The notes under the pieces were generated by a model that saw only the letters and a program-made list of their open reading frames with translations, was not told where the DNA came from and did no database searches. The position numbers and the translations under genes were made by a program. Source: Candidatus Thalassarchaeum sp. (lineage in GTDB: Archaea; Thermoplasmatota; Poseidoniia; Poseidoniales; Thalassarchaeaceae). From it: a DNA stretch of 64,000 nt. Location of the stretch: contig JAKURL010000009.1 in assembly GCA_022449345.1 (NCBI GenBank), forward strand, positions 1 to 64,000, given 5' to 3'. Every line of letters begins with the position of its first letter. Position 1 is the first letter of the stretch. Below, one piece after another: positions 62,995 to 64,000 of the stretch.

Positions 62995-64000
62995 ATGGCG
63001 AAGCTTTGGGTTATGTTCTTCACTTCCCTTCTACTTGTATCAACAATGAATTTCTATGCAGTTATTCGCGAACCCGATATGATTGACATTGACGAAATTC
63101 ATGAATATCCTAGGGAGACTGTCAAGGTAAAAGGAGTACTGACCAGTTTCGTGGTAGACCCGTATGGTGAACAAGCAGATAGAATCGATTTACAAGTCCG
63201 AGAGGTTGATGGCCACTCGGTTGTGGAGGTGCGTTGGTACGTGGACCGAGATAACGAGATTCCTCCCATTGGAACAATAATTACAGTCGAAGGAGAAGTC
63301 ACTGAATGGAATGGTCGGATTTGGTTGTCTTCAAACGGTTATGGTGCAATCAAATGTGCCGACTCAGATTGTGATGCAGTAGAATACACTGCAATGCAAT
63401 TAGTTGAGGTTGCGATGAATCCTCAAGCCTTCGCAAATATGTCTGTCAAGGTGGATGGATACCTCTCGGAATCCCTTGAACCAGATGTCACCTATCATTC
63501 ATTGAGTTTAATGGACAACCCTTCGTATGGGAATGCCGACCATCTATTGTATATGCAAATCGAGGGCCGTGTGATTGATTGGATAGAATCAGGAAGCCAT
63601 GTAGAAATTTCTGGCTGGCTCCAATATGACCAACGTTCACTACGATGGAGACTACTCGTTCAAGCGACCGCGGTTGAGGTTCTAAACAACGGATCAGTTG
63701 TTGATTTATCATGGGAATTAGAACCCTATACATTGACTTACGAAGTCGGTAAGCGAGTGTCGATTGATGGAACTGCAACTCAGTCAGCGGGCGGTTGGTG
63801 GTTGACTGGAGATTCACCCACAGACCGCCTTTGTCTACTTCCTTCTCAGGAGGATCTAGATGTTGGACTGGAGGGCCTTGAACAATCTTGGACTGGACGT
63901 TTAGTTTGGTCTACTGATGAAGCGATTATCTGCTTGGACAGAAGTTACAACTTTGCCGTGGACAATTCTGCAGGGGAATTTGGAGATGATGTGACTCCAC
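62995..64000 (+). CDS. Exported protein with repeated OB-fold-like domains (3' end outside window)
   Basis: An open frame of at least 335 codons from ATG 62995 to the window edge. The first 25 residues form a hydrophobic signal anchor (LWVMFFTSLLLVSTMNFYAVI). Then about three OB-like units follow: VKVKGVLTSFVVD with VEGEVTEWNGRIWLSSNG, VKVDGYLSES with VEISGWLQYD, and VSIDGTATQS. Strand-loop-strand spacing and the G-x-V-x(W/G) pattern resemble the nucleic-acid or ligand-binding OB fold, outside the membrane here. No named family is recognised. It diverges from the tRNA across about 155 nt. Confidence 0.82.
   Translation, partial: MAKLWVMFFTSLLLVSTMNFYAVIREPDMIDIDEIHEYPRETVKVKGVLTSFVVDPYGEQADRIDLQVREVDGHSVVEVRWYVDRDNEIPPIGTIITVEGEVTEWNGRIWLSSNGYGAIKCADSDCDAVEYTAMQLVEVAMNPQAFANMSVKVDGYLSESLEPDVTYHSLSLMDNPSYGNADHLLYMQIEGRVIDWIESGSHVEISGWLQYDQRSLRWRLLVQATAVEVLNNGSVVDLSWELEPYTLTYEVGKRVSIDGTATQSAGGWWLTGDSPTDRLCLLPSQEDLDVGLEGLEQSWTGRLVWSTDEAIICLDRSYNFAVDNSAGEFGDDVTP

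Noticed and set aside
62785-63225. A 15-base string, GATGGCCACTCGGTT, occurs both in the tRNA and in the OB-like gene 420 bases away.
   Set aside because: It is isolated, with no flanking similarity and no sign of an att site, integrase or duplicated tRNA end, so chance is the simplest reading.
1-64000. Search for CRISPR arrays, insertion sequences, integrases, prophage and replication origin features.
   Set aside because: No regularly spaced direct repeats, transposase or phage genes, or Orc1/Cdc6 gene with origin boxes were seen by eye.

Overview
The window is chromosomal DNA of a euryarchaeon, most likely Marine Group II (Candidatus Poseidoniales) or a close Thermoplasmatota relative. I infer this from gene content, without any database search. 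Archaeal families present are RNase P subunit Rnp4 (Rpp21), archaeosine synthase ArcS, CDP-archaeol synthase CarS, type II GAPDH, an AglB/STT3 oligosaccharyltransferase, S15 with an archaeal N-terminus, archaeal-type PheT and GluRS, an RNA-binding UPF0201 protein and a CRM-domain protein. The 23S rRNA gene starts directly downstream of a protein gene with no 16S gene before it, as in Thermoplasmatales and as I recall for Group II archaea. Bacterial-type additions are NhaD/ArsB-like permease, DnaJ, TrhO and PurD. GTG and TTG starts are common.

Layout. 1-600: 5' part of 23S rRNA (minus) with leader hairpins and a TATA candidate. 0.6-9.9 kb, all minus: GAPDH, a 1596-residue membrane-anchored subtilase, then adk-rnp4-CRM ending in an oligo-T terminator, a cation/anion permease and a zinc-ribbon protein with LPFG repeats. 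10-21 kb, mostly plus: a glutamate-synthase-like protein with swapped domain order, pheT, an anchored SGNH-hydrolase-like protein, rnhB, gltX and a membrane protein with a cytoplasmic zinc ribbon. 21-31.9 kb, mixed strands: a RecJ-like remnant beside rpsO, arcS, a compositionally mosaic exported protein, dnaJ, a zinc-ribbon membrane protein, a UPF0201 protein, a pyroglutamyl-peptidase/Nudix fusion, a small membrane protein, trhO and an unknown. 31.9-62.6 kb is dominated by export and surface functions, nearly all minus: a thrombospondin-type-3 repeat protein, a beta-helix protein, a second subtilase, a 3180-residue AglB fusion and three membrane-anchored proteins, with an MBL hydrolase, a STAND ATPase, purD and carS between them. 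The window ends with a CAT-anticodon tRNA and the start of a gene encoding repeated OB-like domains.

How it fits together. More than a third of the window encodes exported, usually C-terminally anchored proteins built from Ig-like, NEW3/CARDB-like and beta-helix modules, plus two surface proteases and the N-glycosylation enzyme. This suits a heterotroph that degrades protein at its surface. Housekeeping genes (translation, RNA processing, nucleotide and lipid metabolism) are interleaved rather than separated.

Most striking: the giant AglB fusion, the domain-swapped glutamate-synthase relative, the peptidase-Nudix fusion, the abrupt GC shift inside one gene, and a recurring set of short triloop palindromes 20-28 nt after stop codons, two of which share a longer flanking sequence.
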